Assembly (NCBI RefSeq): GCF_016097555.1
Contig: NC_054701.1
Coordinates: 28,995,935-29,059,934 of the forward strand
Origin: Gigantopelta aegis
Taxonomy: Eukaryota > Mollusca > Gastropoda > Neomphalida > Peltospiridae
Direction of reading: 5' to 3'
Length of the DNA: 64,000 bases
Shown: one piece after another, positions 1-12,439 of the stretch
How positions within the stretch are numbered: the stretch's first letter is position 1
Layout of the letters: the number at the start of each line of letters is the position of its first letter
Translations under genes and position numbers: made by a program
Notes under the pieces: model-generated
Seen by the model: the letters and a program-made list of their open reading frames with translations, nothing else
Told to the model about the DNA's origin: nothing
Databases searched by the model: none

Positions 1-49
1 AGACCTTCCCTTGTCTAAATAGGTTTGATGGTCATCAGCCATCTCCTCT

Positions 50-1097
50 TTATAACAATTGTAGGTGAGCTGCCACAGTTAACCCAGTCCAGCTGTTTCC
101 CCACTCATCATAGGCGTCGTCATGGCTTTCTTCATATTTAGCTCTTTTTGAAAGAGGTTCCCCACCATTTTCTAAACACCATGTTTTCACATGTCTCTGC
201 AGATCGTGAACATCTTGAAACACTAATCCACAATCGTCACAAGCATGCATTTCGGGGAGCTCTTTTTCACACGTCTGCTCACTTTGAAGGTCTGAATAAG
301 AATGAGACATCTCTTGACTGTTCTTCCCTTTTATATAATTTGTCACCTCTTCTCCAGTGTCAGGGATTTCACTTCTTTTGTCCAGAGCATTGAGTCGTAA
401 TCGTTCTGCAGCAAGGGTCAAAGACTTCAGATCGATAAAGAGGTGACCATATGGTTTTTTCACTGCATCTTCGTACTGATGCATAAATGTCTTGAATACA
501 TCTGTCGGGCAACATCATTACTTGTTGCTTGTCGATGGGGTTGTCGAACAGCACCAGGTAATGACAGTTTCTTCTCTGAGTCAGGTCTTTGCTGTGATAC
601 AAGTTCTGGTTGATGGCAATCACCGAGAGGTTTCTATGGTGACTTCCTTCTGTGAACAGGTCAGTGATGCGAGAATCTTTACCAGTTGTTGACATCAGGT
701 CATCCAACACGGTGAGATTTCTGATTTGGGGATCCAAATAACGATCTTTTTCCAAGTCATCGGGTATGCCTTGGACAAATTCGACCCTTACAGTTGTCTT
801 GATAATGTCATATAGAGGCTGCCAACGTTTGTAGATGTGTTGAGGCAGTGGGAAGATTTTACCGTCCCTTAGCAGTTTGTATACCAAATATGTCTTTCCA
901 CATGATGTTGGCCCTGACACGATCATCATAAAAGGATGCAGTAACACTTGAGGAGAAGGGAAATGAGGAGGAGGAGGAGGGATTTGAGAAGGAGGGAAAT
1001 GAGGAGGAGTAAGAGAGTGGAAAGTCTGTCTATGTCTCGTCAAATTATGTTCTCTGGAAGACAACTTCCCACATTCAGGACAGGAGCTCTTCCCCAT
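50..1097 (-). pseudogene. Polinton/adintovirus-type FtsK/HerA-like packaging ATPase, broken
   Basis: Reads on the minus strand just downstream of the polymerase remnant. The first part (1097 to about 480) opens with a C2H2 finger (CPECG, then H-x4-H), then a proline-rich linker, then a P-loop GPTSCGKT near residue 62 and a Walker B-like LTVLDDLM. This order fits the DNA-packaging ATPase of Polintons and adintoviruses, which drives genome entry into capsids. Near position 480 the frame shifts: family-like sequence continues in another frame (50-484, YGHLFIDLKSLT), followed by a second Cys/His finger (CDDCG). So it is one gene broken by at least one frameshift. The finger plus ATPase pairing is seen directly; the family assignment is recognition. 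It is presumably a dead integrated copy. The adjoining polymerase on the same strand supports the assignment. Confidence 0.72.
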
Positions 1098-3071
1098 GAT
1101 GTTATCAGCTTGACAACCTGTTCACAAATGAATACATACTGATGATTCTTCTCCTGTTTATAGTTTTTATTGCAAAGCATTCTGGGTAATTCTCCAGTGA
1201 CCATAACTGAGACTGGTAACACCATCTCAAGGATGCTATGCATTTCGTCTTTCATTTTACCTGGGACCTTCTTGTTTGTGGTACTGTAGAGTGGATGGCT
1301 AGTGTCATAGTCAGAGGTGTCCAATAGGTGACGTTCTTCCATCATATCTTGGTAAATGTCTTTTGTTTGGATGCTGTAGCACAATGAATCGGTATTAGTG
1401 AAGAGGAGTTGGGCTTTTGATTCATATTTCACTTTGATGTAGTTATAATGGAATATTTTGGACACGTCTAGAATGTTGAACCCTACGTAGATTGGTCTAT
1501 TCAGATACAGCCTATGTTTTCACAGGTGGACAGCCACCAGGTCTTCATTAAAGATTCGGAAAGCATGGAAGTTGGATTTGGCCACCAGTTTGCATACTCT
1601 CTTCTTGTTATTGACGAGTTTGACATCCACTCTCTTCCTTAAGTTTTCCATAGTTTTTCCAAAGACTGAATTATTCATCAGTTTAAAAAAGTATTTTTCA
1701 AAATCATTTTTGGCAGCCTTTCTTTTTTCTGTGTTAAACTCTATGTAAGCTTTCAGCCATGGCAATTGTTTAAAGACCATCATTCTGTGAATATTGGTCA
1801 GCTTCATTCCCAAGGAGAGATAGAATTTCAAGTTGTGGTAGTGGACCACATATTTGTCTTTTGGCAGAAAATTAGGTATGAGCTTTTAGGTGGATGTACC
1901 CTTCAAGTTCAGTTTCATCTAACAAATGTTTGGCATATGTGGATAGCATCTCTTCAATGACCTTGAGTTTCTCAGAGGCTAATGGATAATCATTGTGCAA
2001 GTCGTGGAGTTCATTGGGTTACTCAAGATCCACTTCCAAGATGTATCCTTCTGGTGCATCACCTGGCACCTGGGCAATATCCAACTGTTCTATGTCTGTC
2101 TCGCATCAAGCCAGTCAAATCCACATACAGGTAGTGATTGTGACATGGCCCAGCCATATATATTGTTTGCATCTAAGTAGATTATATGGCTTTCAGGGTG
2201 TTCAGGATTAAACTCTGGAAGATGGGTGTTGTTAGATTTGGCATAGCGATGAGCAGTAAATGAGATACCACCTCTCAATCCTTTCTCAATGAAGAGATGT
2301 TGATCAATGTCAGTCAGTAGTTCCAGGGGTATACCTGTAATTTTCAGAGCGGCATGAAGCCAGACTTGGTGACGTGTAGAAGTGAGCAGGATCTAACTCA
2401 TAGTAATTCAGACAGATGTCTCGAACATTTTCTTACACATCAGCCAGTGCTAGAACATCGGTGGTGACATACAAATCGTGATATTCTCCAAGATTTTTTA
2501 TGTTGAAGTCTTTCCATATGATCTGGGCATGTTCATAGTCTTCATCTGTGATAGTCTCACCAGTCAGTGAACTGCAGAAAGCTTCTTGTGGAGGAAGTTG
2601 GGTCTCTTTAAAAAGAAATCTGAATCGAAATAGTCATATGAGTATACTTGTTTTCAATGTAATAAAGGAAATTTGTCGACTGAAATACTGACTCATGTGA
2701 TTGAATTTTTAAATTCCCTCCTTTGCCAGATTGGTTATGAGTTTTTCAAGAGATGTGTTGGTAAACTGGAATGAGTCAATAAAATCCATACATCTCAGGG
2801 AAAACGATATACTTAATGTTGTTTGGTATGCAGTTCAACTGTCTATGGCCTGCATAATGATATGACTGTCAAAGCCTCTCCAGTTATGGAAAACGACAGG
2901 GATGCGCCCAGTGAATTTATAGTTGATGTTGCATCCATTGTGAGCTGCTCCTCGAAAGGTTTCAGTGACGTGACAGTGATCCTTCACATGATCCTCTATC
3001 AAATCTTTCTTACAGATGTGGCAGTGAGCTGCATTGTTTAAGGTTTGCCAATCCCTTCCTGTCATATGTAA
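1040..3071 (-). pseudogene. Protein-primed family B DNA polymerase of a Polinton/adintovirus-like element, broken
   Basis: Minus strand, N to C from high to low coordinates. A zinc-binding endonuclease VII-like stretch (DHCHVTETFRGAAHN, 2835-3065) leads into an exonuclease motif (FHNWRGFDSH). Around 2440-2480 lies another exonuclease-region motif (YHDLYVTTDVLALADV). The polymerase motifs follow: DANNIYGWAMSQ (motif A, 2090-2278), KLMNNSVFGKTMENLR (motif B, 1520-1849) and FTNTDSL (motif C, near 1390-1400). The family normally has DTDS in motif C; here the first Asp is Asn (AAT), so catalysis should be lost. The pieces sit in different frames with stops between them. The N-terminal few hundred residues are missing because a MITE-like element abuts at 3073. 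Polintons and adintoviruses are large self-synthesising elements; this would be an old genomic copy. Confidence 0.8.
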
Positions 3072-3072
3072 A

Positions 3073-3522
3073 GGTAGTACTAAACCAAATAACTTCCGGC
3101 TGGGTCAAAGTTCGAGGTGCACCCAACTTTTAATAGAGAAGTGAACACCACAAGTCCTGTGATTGGTTATAAATGTGAGTGTGTTGGTTGTAAAACAAAT
3201 TACTTTCATCTGGGCTAAAAAAGTATGCAATTTTATTTCATCTAGTACCACTGTGTCAAGTAGCCTTGTGCTTGGAACATGTATGGGGTACCTGTAAAAA
3301 AAAGTACTAAAATTTTGTGCGGAACTAGGGTAGTCATAGACGCTACCCGTTATCTCAGAAATGAGCAGCTTGACACCCACTTTTTTGTGATTCACTTTAA
3401 GGGTGAGGGGTGGTAGTATTTATATCCGTGGCATCTATGTCGATTGATACGTTGCAGGTAGGAGTTTTAGCCACATATGTTACTATTGTCGTCTATGGGA
3501 TTTGATTTGGTAGTATACACCC
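3073..3522. mobile_element. Family M MITE-like element, copy 1
   Basis: About 450 bp starting GGTAGTACTAAACCAAATAA and ending TGGTAGTATACACCC. The ends are imperfect inverted repeats: the reverse complement of the right end reads GGGTGTATACTACCAAATCA. The same element recurs at 5140, 31039, 38853 and 46362. It lies directly against the N-terminal side of the polymerase remnant and probably truncated it. A minus-strand frame of 96 codons (3105-3395) is also open in two other copies, but I recognise no protein in it. Confidence 0.75.
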
Positions 3523-5139
3523 TATAGCACATATTCAGTGCATAATAAAAAATATTATGATTTTGTAATTTTATTTAATTAAACTATACTGGTTGATTAA
3601 TTAGCCGTCACTGGACCACACAAATTCACAATGACCTTGACCTTGACACTAATCACTGTACATGGCTCTGAATGCAGTTTGAATCAAAGTTAGCACTGAG
3701 GAAAAGTTGGTTTTGGCCTATAATTCATACTGTAAATATTTCAATAATTTCTTTTTACATGGTATTTGACTTGCCATATACAACTGCTCTTAAATATGGT
3801 GTTATATATAGGCAACCTGAATTAAGAGTTTAATACCAATTTATTTTTATATTAAAAATAACATGTGTCAATAGTGGGTTAATGTCTTTAGTTTCCATTA
3901 ACAGTTAATTTTTCATGTATGAAATTCTGAAAACTCAAATTTGTAAAGAACTTGATTTTTATTGTCATTTTGACATATTTATAGGGTGCTAAGTTATATT
4001 TTAGACAAATTTGTAGTTTTATGCAAAATTTAAAATAAATTTAAAGAAAAACTTCACCAAAGATATAATTAAATTTGTTGTCACTATTGTGCCTTGTTCT
4101 TAGTTATACATAACAATAAGCTTGTTAAACATACCTTTAGATCTCCAGATCAAATATTTTTTTTAATAATCACTTAGTTTGCTCTCATGAAGACCATTTT
4201 AGGTTTATACTGGATTCAGAACCAATTTTTTTTAGATTTGATTATCTGCCTTGGAGTAAGTTGATAATTTATTTTTTATTGTTAAAGCTGTATTACCCAA
4301 TGTTACTAGCTAAATAAAATGCTTGATTACTGATTGTAGAAATACATCCAATATACATATTGTATTGATCTGGATTAGAAAATAATGCAATAAAATAGAT
4401 GTTCGGGTAATTATGTCATTTAAAAATAGTTTTTTTCAGTAATTAATCAAAAATAAATGTGTGAAAGCTGGATGATAATTCCAGATATCACAAATATTAA
4501 AAGCTCCAACTACAGTAGGCTACAAATAAAATATAGTCAGGAATATGGGTGGCTCCCAATGGTTTTGATGGTTCATTATGAAAATCAGCATGGCCAATGG
4601 ATTTGAAATTCCCACACCTGGTAACTTGAAGACGGCCACACCCTGCATACAGGATTTCCTCCCAACACTAATGTCCAGGACATTAAGTTATTACTTCATA
4701 CAGGTACAGTCATGTTTGTGTTTCTTTCCTCAGACAGTGTATTTTTTTAATACTGATATTTCTTTGATGTACCTGTTCAGGTCTCCTAATCTAGGGGTCG
4801 GTCAAGTGCATGTGTTTTAATGGAATACTTTAAAGGAGTAGAGGGGTACTCTGACTATCTTTGTTGTCTCTACATATATACCTGATTACACACACCCAAC
4901 TGACAGTAAATATCTTCAGGAGTTTTATTTTAAAACATTTTGTTGTTTAATATGACATATTGCATTTGTACAAAACTGTATACAATATATATGCCTTATG
5001 AGGTGTACATTATATTAGGTTGCACTGTAGAAACAACAGTTTCAGTGAGGTTGTCACTTTATGTCAGAATACACGAGATCCTGGTTGTCATAAAAACACA
5101 TAACTGGACACTTTTTGAAAAATGTATGTTATCAGTATA
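3523..5139. other. AT-rich stretch without recognised genes
   Basis: Very AT-rich sequence with homopolymer runs. No splice-compatible long frame and no transposon ends were recognised. The longest frames here are short and lysine/phenylalanine-rich, as expected by chance. Confidence 0.6.
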
Positions 5140-5586
5140 GGTAGTACTAAACCAAATAACTTCCAGCTGGGTCAAAGTTCGAGGTGCACCCAACTTTTAA
5201 TAGAGAAGTGAACACCACAAGTCCTGTGATTGGTTATAAATGTGTGTTGGTTGTAAAAAAAATTACTTTCATCTGGGCTAAAAAAAGTATGCAATTTTAT
5301 TTCATCTAGTACCACTGTGTCAAGTAGCCTTGTGCTTGGAACATGTATGGGGTACCTGTAAAAAAAAGTACTCAAATTTTGTGCAGAACTAGGGTAGTCA
5401 TAGACGCTACCCGTTATCTCAGAAATGAGCAGCTTGACACCCACTTTTTTGTGATTCACTTTAAGGGTGAGGGGTGGTAGTATTTATATCCGTGGCGTCT
5501 ATGTCGATTGATACATTGTAGGTAGGAGTTTTAGCCACATGTGTTACTATTGTCGTCTATGGGATTTGATTTGGTAGTATACACCC
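5140..5586. mobile_element. Family M MITE-like element, copy 2
   Basis: Nearly the same as the copy at 3073, in the same orientation, with the same GGTAGTACTAAACC start and GTATACACCC end. A 95-codon minus-strand frame (5172-5459) matches the copy 1 frame closely. No clear target duplication is visible. Confidence 0.75.
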
Positions 5587-6044
5587 TTTGAGTAGTCGCT
5601 CTTTTATGGATCCATTGAGACAGTAAGGACAATAAAAATGCCTATTGGCATGTGTCTTCTGGTCAAATAGTAGCCAATTCAAATCCTTGATCCAGCAATA
5701 AGGTTTGTTGTAGAGCCAATTCACTACACAGAGTATATGTTTTTCTAAACATAGCTTGAGGTCAGGTTATGAAAGAAGGTCAGCCGATCGAGAGCTGTCG
5801 GCCTTGTTTTGATATATTATTTACTGGATTCAACTATTTTAGCCTACCGTCTACGTTTCGACTATCATTGTAACTGTATGTATACTATGCTATTTGCCTA
5901 TAGAAAAACATATTTCAATATATAAAGGATATGGTAAGTAAACACGGCACAGTGCTATAGTCACGGCTTTCATTGTTTGGGTCCCATGCTTGACCTGGTT
6001 TATCAACTGCAGTTAACCAGCCGGGCTCTATTTTTAGTGCGCTG
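5587..6044. other. No recognised gene
   Basis: No exon-like frame or transposon end was recognised. The right part runs into a repeat containing a TGACGTCA palindrome and poly-G. Confidence 0.5.
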
Positions 6045-6243
6045 TTTTTAAAATCGCCATTAGTAAACCAATCGAAATTCATCTGGCCTGTGACGTCACC
6101 ATCCACTCTTGGGGGAGGGTGGGGGGGGGGGGGTGACGCTAAGGGCGTGACATCTTTCCCATGTTAAGTGAATGGGCCAAAGTGCGCCAGAGCCATCAGT
6201 TTTACCACTACTGATAATATCGTGGTACACCTCTCATTTTTAG
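6045..6243. repeat. About 195-bp direct repeat, copy 1 (with TGACGTCA)
   Basis: Begins AAATCGCCATTAGTAAACCA and runs through TGACGTCACC, a poly-G tract, GACGCTAAGGGCGTGAC and ATCGTGGTACACCTCT. A second copy follows 395 bp downstream. The CRE-like palindrome TGACGTCA is in both. The element type is unknown. Confidence 0.75.
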
Positions 6244-6440
6244 CGCGCACCTAAAGTGCTTCGCTGTCGACACATACACTAATTGCTTTGCTATGAAAAT
6301 TTTACACACACATAAAACACTGGAGTCGAATTAACAAAGTACCTAATATTTGTGTAATTGTCTTTATTGTTGGTTAACCTATTAGTTAATATTGTATACG
6401 ATCGATCTTCCTGGTTATGGCGGGCTATGGGATTTCCATG

Positions 6441-6627
6441 TTTTAAAAATCGCCATTAGTAAACCAATCGAAATTCATCTGGCCTGTGACGTCACCATCC
6501 ACTCTTGGGGGGGGGGGGGTGACGCTAAGGGCGTGACACCTTTCCCATGTTAAGTGAATGGGCCAAAGTGCGCCAGAGCCATCAGTTTTGCCACTACCGA
6601 TACTATCGTGGTACACCTCTTATTTTG
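6441..6627. repeat. About 195-bp direct repeat, copy 2
   Basis: Matches 6045-6243 almost base for base apart from poly-G length and a few substitutions. It lies 5' of the first recognised WD40 exon. Confidence 0.75.
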
Positions 6628-6847
6628 TCTTTCAACAGACTATGTTGACGGATGATATCTTGGAAAGTAATTCACAATGCCTTGAAATTCAAGATAGATA
6701 TCCATCACCATTATTATTAATTATTAACAAATATTCGATTATAGTTGAAAAATGCCATCCCATAGCGTCTGTTATAATAAGACTGAAGGACAATTTTCCG
6801 TTAATAAAACATGCGGTTGTTGTTGTTTTTTTTATTTCATATTGTAG

Positions 6848-7079
6848 GTTAATAAGCCAGGGACTCTCGCTGCAGTTGGACTAGATGAAGGTCCCATTGT
6901 ATTGTTTAATCTGAAAACATACACTTTAATGTACATGATAAAAAAAATAAGAGCTGACAGTAGAAAAGACCTGTACATACGTCATGCTTTAATTACGGAT
7001 GATGGGAAATATTTGATCTTCCAAGCAGGCAAACAATACAGTGATGCAATTTCCTTAGTTTCTTGGGACATCCCGAAAA
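6848..7079 (+). CDS. WD40-like beta-propeller protein, internal exon 1 of those visible
   Basis: The exon is open throughout in one frame (starts VNKPGTLAAVGLDEGP, ends SLVSWDIPK). It is bounded by TTGTAG and GTAAGT sites and leaves one base over (phase 1). The repeating pattern of short hydrophobic strands with Asp-Gly turns (ITDDGKYLIFQ, LVSWDI) is that of WD40 propeller blades. Its phase fits the exon at 8899, and the next joins also fit, so this is a genuine spliced gene. Upstream exons must lie left of the window or be unrecognised; no start codon is assigned. The protein may be the C-terminal propeller of a NACHT-WD repeat (NWD-type) protein, a large family in molluscs, but no NACHT domain is in view, so that is a guess. 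A propeller would serve as a protein-binding scaffold. Confidence 0.68.
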
Positions 7080-7336
7080 GTAAGTTGACACTTCATAATT
7101 TGTTTTAGATGTATCACATTAAATAAAATATTTATGTGATGCAGATGATAATTTTCTTAACTTATTTTCAGAAAATAACAACCTTAATTTTTATATAACG
7201 AGTTTTATTTGAACCAATTATATTACACTTACTGTGTATAAATAACATTAATGAATAGAGATTATTAGGTCTGTCTAATAGCTTTAGTGTTTTTATATTG
7301 ATATCCTTTTTTATGGGTTAATATATACATGTAGAA

Positions 7337-7716
7337 AAAAAAGAATTTTTTTTTTTATTTAACGACACACTCAACACATTTTATTTTCGGTTATATGGCG
7401 TCAGACATATGGTTAAGGACCACACAGATTTGGAGAGGAAACCCGCTGTCGCCATTACATGGGCTACTCTTTCTGATTAGCAGCAAGGGATCTTTTATTT
7501 GCGCTTCCCACAGGCAGGATAGCACAAACTATGGCCTTTGTTGAACCAGTTATGGATCACTGGTCGGTGCAAGTGGTTTACACCTACCCATTGAGCACTC
7601 ACTCAGGGTTTGGAGTCGGTATCTGGATTACAAATCCCATGCCTCGACTGGGATCCGAACCCAGTACCTACCAGCCTGTAGACCGATGGCCTAACCACGA
7701 CGCCACCGAGGCCGGT
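7337..7716 (-). mobile_element. tRNA-derived SINE (head GGCCTCGGTGGCG) with 16-bp target duplication
   Basis: Inserted in the intron between 7079 and 8899, minus orientation. The head is at the right end: reverse complemented, it has an A-box-like TGGCGTCGTGGTTAGG and a B-box-like GGTTCGGATCC. The tail is at the left (AAATAAA-type, TTTATTTAACGACAC). It is flanked by the exact duplication ATATATACATGTAGAA at 7321-7336 and 7717-7732. Near-identical copies are at 38946 and 40375. Confidence 0.88.
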
Positions 7717-7732
7717 ATATATACATGTAGAA

Positions 7733-8898
7733 TGCATATAATTTAATAACATCTATATTTATTGCAGTGACGTCTGTTCTGTTAGTTTTGACTTAGTAAA
7801 CTAGTCTGTGAGGGAAGCAGATCAAATCGCCCCAAATGCTGTTAATTTCTTGACCAATCGCTGTTAATTATTTCATTAAACAGAGATTAACAACAGTCCA
7901 GACAACAAAAAAGGGGGAGGGAAGTAGCACTTGTTTACAACTGTCCTGCTAACCCAAACAGTTTCTACAATTGCAATGGACATCCGAATTACCTTCAGTC
8001 AGTCATGTGACCAAGAAGTCGTACATTCTTACTATTTTTGCAGCAATAAACACCTATAATTTCCAAGACAGCGTCGTCTGTCGAGATTGTTTTCAATTTA
8101 TATTGTCAAGAGCTTTAATGTAGGTTTGACAGTCTATTGTAATACCTTAAAGTTTGTAAATCAGGTCCGTAGGTACAATACGAGAAATGCGGGACGGATG
8201 TATTGTCCAGTAAAGGATCTCCTCGAGGCACTAGATAAAGATTCATGGAATCAACCAATATTTTATCAAATGCCTATTCCACTGCATTGTGCATAGATAC
8301 AGTTTTGATTATGGAAGACGGTTTAGTCCTTCAGATTCACAAATATCAATTTTTGTTGAACTATTTTTAGATTTTTGTATTTTTGCGATTTAGAAAATAT
8401 TTATGATGGAAAGTCGTGATTGCTTCCATGATCCACTATTAGGTACTCAATCTTAGGAGCACTGCCACTTTCCTAGGAGATCCATAACAGGATGTTTCAT
8501 CCCTCCTGCATCGCCCTTAGGAGGACTGCCACTCCCAAGACTAGCTTACAAAACCCAGACTTACACAGGATAAAGTTCAGTGGAATATATACAGCTGTGA
8601 TGGTGTGCACTCATGTATCACTGTAAAGCGATGATATCTGGTGTTTTCATAAAAGGTGAGCACCCGTCATGAGCACAGTCTATAGTTGAAATATGCCCGA
8701 TTTTTACTAAAGATAAAAAGGCATGTAAAAGTTCAAAATAGGGTATTAGGTCAGACATTATTTTGGTCAGCGATGCATCATATTGTGAAATGGCTTCCAA
8801 GTGTTTACCATAAATAAATATTGAAGGCTGTCAAGAGTCCTTCAATGTTATAAACATGTTGTTGCTGTTGGTATGAACAGTTTGTTTTTCATTCTCAG
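7733..8898 (+). other. Intron sequence of the WD40-like gene
   Basis: No transposon end recognised. A 69-codon frame at 8087-8296 contains RRYNTRNAGRMYCP, slightly like the C-terminal tail of LINE reverse transcriptases, but too short to call. Confidence 0.45.
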
Positions 8899-9042
8899 AA
8901 AGGCAGGCAGCAGTAATGGTAGATGCTGAAGATGAGGATAATTATGCAACTACGGGGGTGGAGTCATTAGAGTTGTTGAATGGCACCACTGTCCTGGCCA
9001 AGTTAGATAGAGTTACGATCCGCTTGTATGATCTAAAAACTG
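8899..9042 (+). CDS. WD40-like gene, second visible exon
   Basis: Acceptor TTCTCAG, donor GGTGAGC. One base carried from the previous exon plus AA gives Lys, and the frame is then open (KRQAAVMVDAEDEDNYATTG, then LELLNGTTVLAKLDRVTIRL). An acidic loop is followed by strands typical of a propeller blade (VTIRLYDLKT). It is 144 nt long and ends in phase 1, fitting the exon at 10364. Confidence 0.7.
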
Positions 9043-10363
<1,321 letters not shown>

Positions 10364-10527
10364 GTGTTTTAAACCAAATGTTTGATGAACACACTGGTGG
10401 TGCCATGGTTAGGGTTGTTGCTGGGGGGCCATATATTCTGACGTATTGGCCATGGGCTAAAGACAACACCTTACAGCTTCTGGACATGGATATGAAACGA
10501 CTGGCTATATATTCACTAGAATCTAAT
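10364..10527 (+). CDS. WD40-like gene, third visible exon
   Basis: Acceptor TTTGTAG, donor AATGTAAGG. It takes one base from the previous exon and ends on a codon boundary. The open frame includes VLNQMFDEHTGGAMVRVVAG, PYILTYWPWAKDNTLQLLDM and MKRLAIYSLESN, again propeller-like strands with a Trp-rich segment. The next exon at 11035 begins in phase 0 as required. Confidence 0.72.
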
Positions 10528-11034
10528 GTAAGGTTAAGAAAATATGTGTGTATGTTATAACTATTATAATTCGTTGAGAAATAGTGTATGAACGGTAATA
10601 ACCTCCGAATCATGGTGATTACAGTCTTGTGTTTATATATGTAGTGTTCAACAAGTAAGGACTAATGTCAGATGGACAAAGCTTTTGACTAAAATATGTT
10701 CTTAACTTGCTAACTAAATTATTATGAAATACCTAAATCACCTTCCATGGGGTGATTTGGTTATCAAAATTGAGCTTGGCATACCATATTCCCAAAGCTG
10801 GTTCTTCGGTCAGATAATAGGGTTTTTTAGGTTCTTTTCTTAGAATCCTAGTTCCACTGGCTTTTGTTAACGTTTAGATTTCAACAGCTGGGTAGCAATT
10901 ATGTATTAGGATACCATTGAAATAAACGTAAAGGTCTGCAAAATCGTGAAAACAATTACTGTATTAATATTCTCATGTGAATATATTTTAGTAAAACTGA
11001 AATGAAGTAGAGTTTGTACGTGTATTATTTTCAG

Positions 11035-11194
11035 CTGAATCAAGTGGAGCTTACCAAAGATGGCTACCGTGTTGTTGGCTTCATGTGTAATGAGTCAAGG
11101 CCTGTGGTTTGGGAACTGAAAGGAGGACCGTCTAACAGTAAACCAGATGGTTACTCTCACTTGGACAGTTTTCCAGCAATATTTGGAGATGATG
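11035..11194 (+). CDS. WD40-like gene, fourth visible exon
   Basis: Acceptor TTTTCAG, donor GATGGTAAGT. Open frame LNQVELTKDGYRVVGFMCNE, SRPVVWELKGGPS, then a Ser/Pro/Asp-rich stretch ending FPAIFGDDG. VVWEL with the preceding TKDGYRVVGF is a WD-like blade, probably the last one, and the polar tail that follows suggests the end of the propeller. The exon is 160 nt and ends in phase 1. Two downstream exons (12321 and 14323) are both compatible with that phase. Confidence 0.72.
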
Positions 11195-12320
11195 GTAAGT
11201 AATTGAACTAAACATTCAGTTTATTTTTTAAACAATATTCTAGAATCCTCACTACTGGTGATGTTCCAGTGACTGATTATAATCAAAACTTGATTGGTTG
11301 ACCTCTATCGATATGATGATGATCGATTATAACTGTTTGTTGCTCAAAATGATTATTTGTTCCTTCAGTTAAGATGCTGGAATTGATATAAATTGTCCTG
11401 GGGTTTGGATTTGTTTTCATCTGTTTATCACGAAAATAGATACTGAACAGGTATTAAAGGTAAAATTAGCGAAATGTAGAGTCTATCCGAGTGAACATGA
11501 GATTAGGTGTTTGGACATAACAATTCAAAGTGCGCATAATTCTAACTTATTGTATAATCATAAATCAATGGTTGGTGCAAACGAATTATAACTGCTTATG
11601 GATGATAAAATTATAACAGATTCCCAGCACTACTTATTGTTTTTTATAATATAAACAGAAATGTCTGAAATATTTTAGAATACCATTTATGTTATAATGA
11701 TTTCTATATGTATTAGTGACTTTCACGGTTTCATTATTTCATCAGTTATTAGATTTTTAAAAAGACAGATATTAAAGCTAACAAAACAGTTTGTAGTGAA
11801 CGGTTGGATACTATTTTAAATGTTTATTTATACATGTATAATGTGTATAACAAATAGAGTTCTCTATCACCGTTTCTGATACCAAGGACGCGTCTGTATC
11901 GATATAGATTCAATGTAAGGCATTTACTATACGTGTCTATTATCTTCTGACAGAATTGTGTATTATTTGCTGAGGTTCATGTCTTAGTATTTCAGAAGAA
12001 TTATTATAAATATTTATCTATTGTTGAAATTCACAACTTTATGATAATATTCAAGGACATGTAAAATGATAACCCTGTTACTTTAATTGAACTTTAAAAG
12101 CTACTAGGTAGTATATGATTTGTACAACTTGAGGACATCTGCTGTCATCATTGTAAGAAGTTATTGCGAAATTGCAACTGATGTTTAGCCAATAGTAGTA
12201 TATTGTGGATATGCTATTGTAGCCAAACTGGTTCAGTTTCAGCCAAAGAAAATGGCAGTGGTTTTGTATTAACCAGATCCTATCATAAGATACATCTTCC
12301 TACTGGTTCATGTTTTTCAG
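11195..12320 (+). other. Intron sequence, AT-rich
   Basis: No exon or transposon end recognised between the fourth visible exon and the acidic terminal exon. Confidence 0.5.
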
Positions 12321-12439
12321 TTTTGGAGGTTGGTTTAACCATACTGGAAGAGGATGATGAACATGATGATCCTAACGACTTAGACGAGGAAGACGATGAA
12401 CAAGATGATACTGGTGATTTTGTAGCAGTGTTGGTATAA
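12321..12439 (+). CDS. WD40-like gene, alternative terminal exon A (acidic tail)
   Basis: Acceptor TTTTTCAG. With the one base carried from 11194 it reads VLEVGLTILEEDDEHDDPND, then LDEEDDEQDDTGDFVAVLV and stops at TAA (12437-12439). The four upstream exons plus this one total 819 nt, exactly 273 codons. The acidic run looks like a disordered C-terminal tail. The last five residues and the stop lie in an LTR-like repeat that begins at about 12421; the stop falls within its TATAAAG. The native exon may therefore have been cut short by an insertion. Confidence 0.55.

Noticed and set aside
6558..6884. Frame upstream of the first WD40-like exon
   Set aside because: Different reading frame from the exon, overlaps the 195-bp repeat and lacks a convincing donor; not included as an exon.
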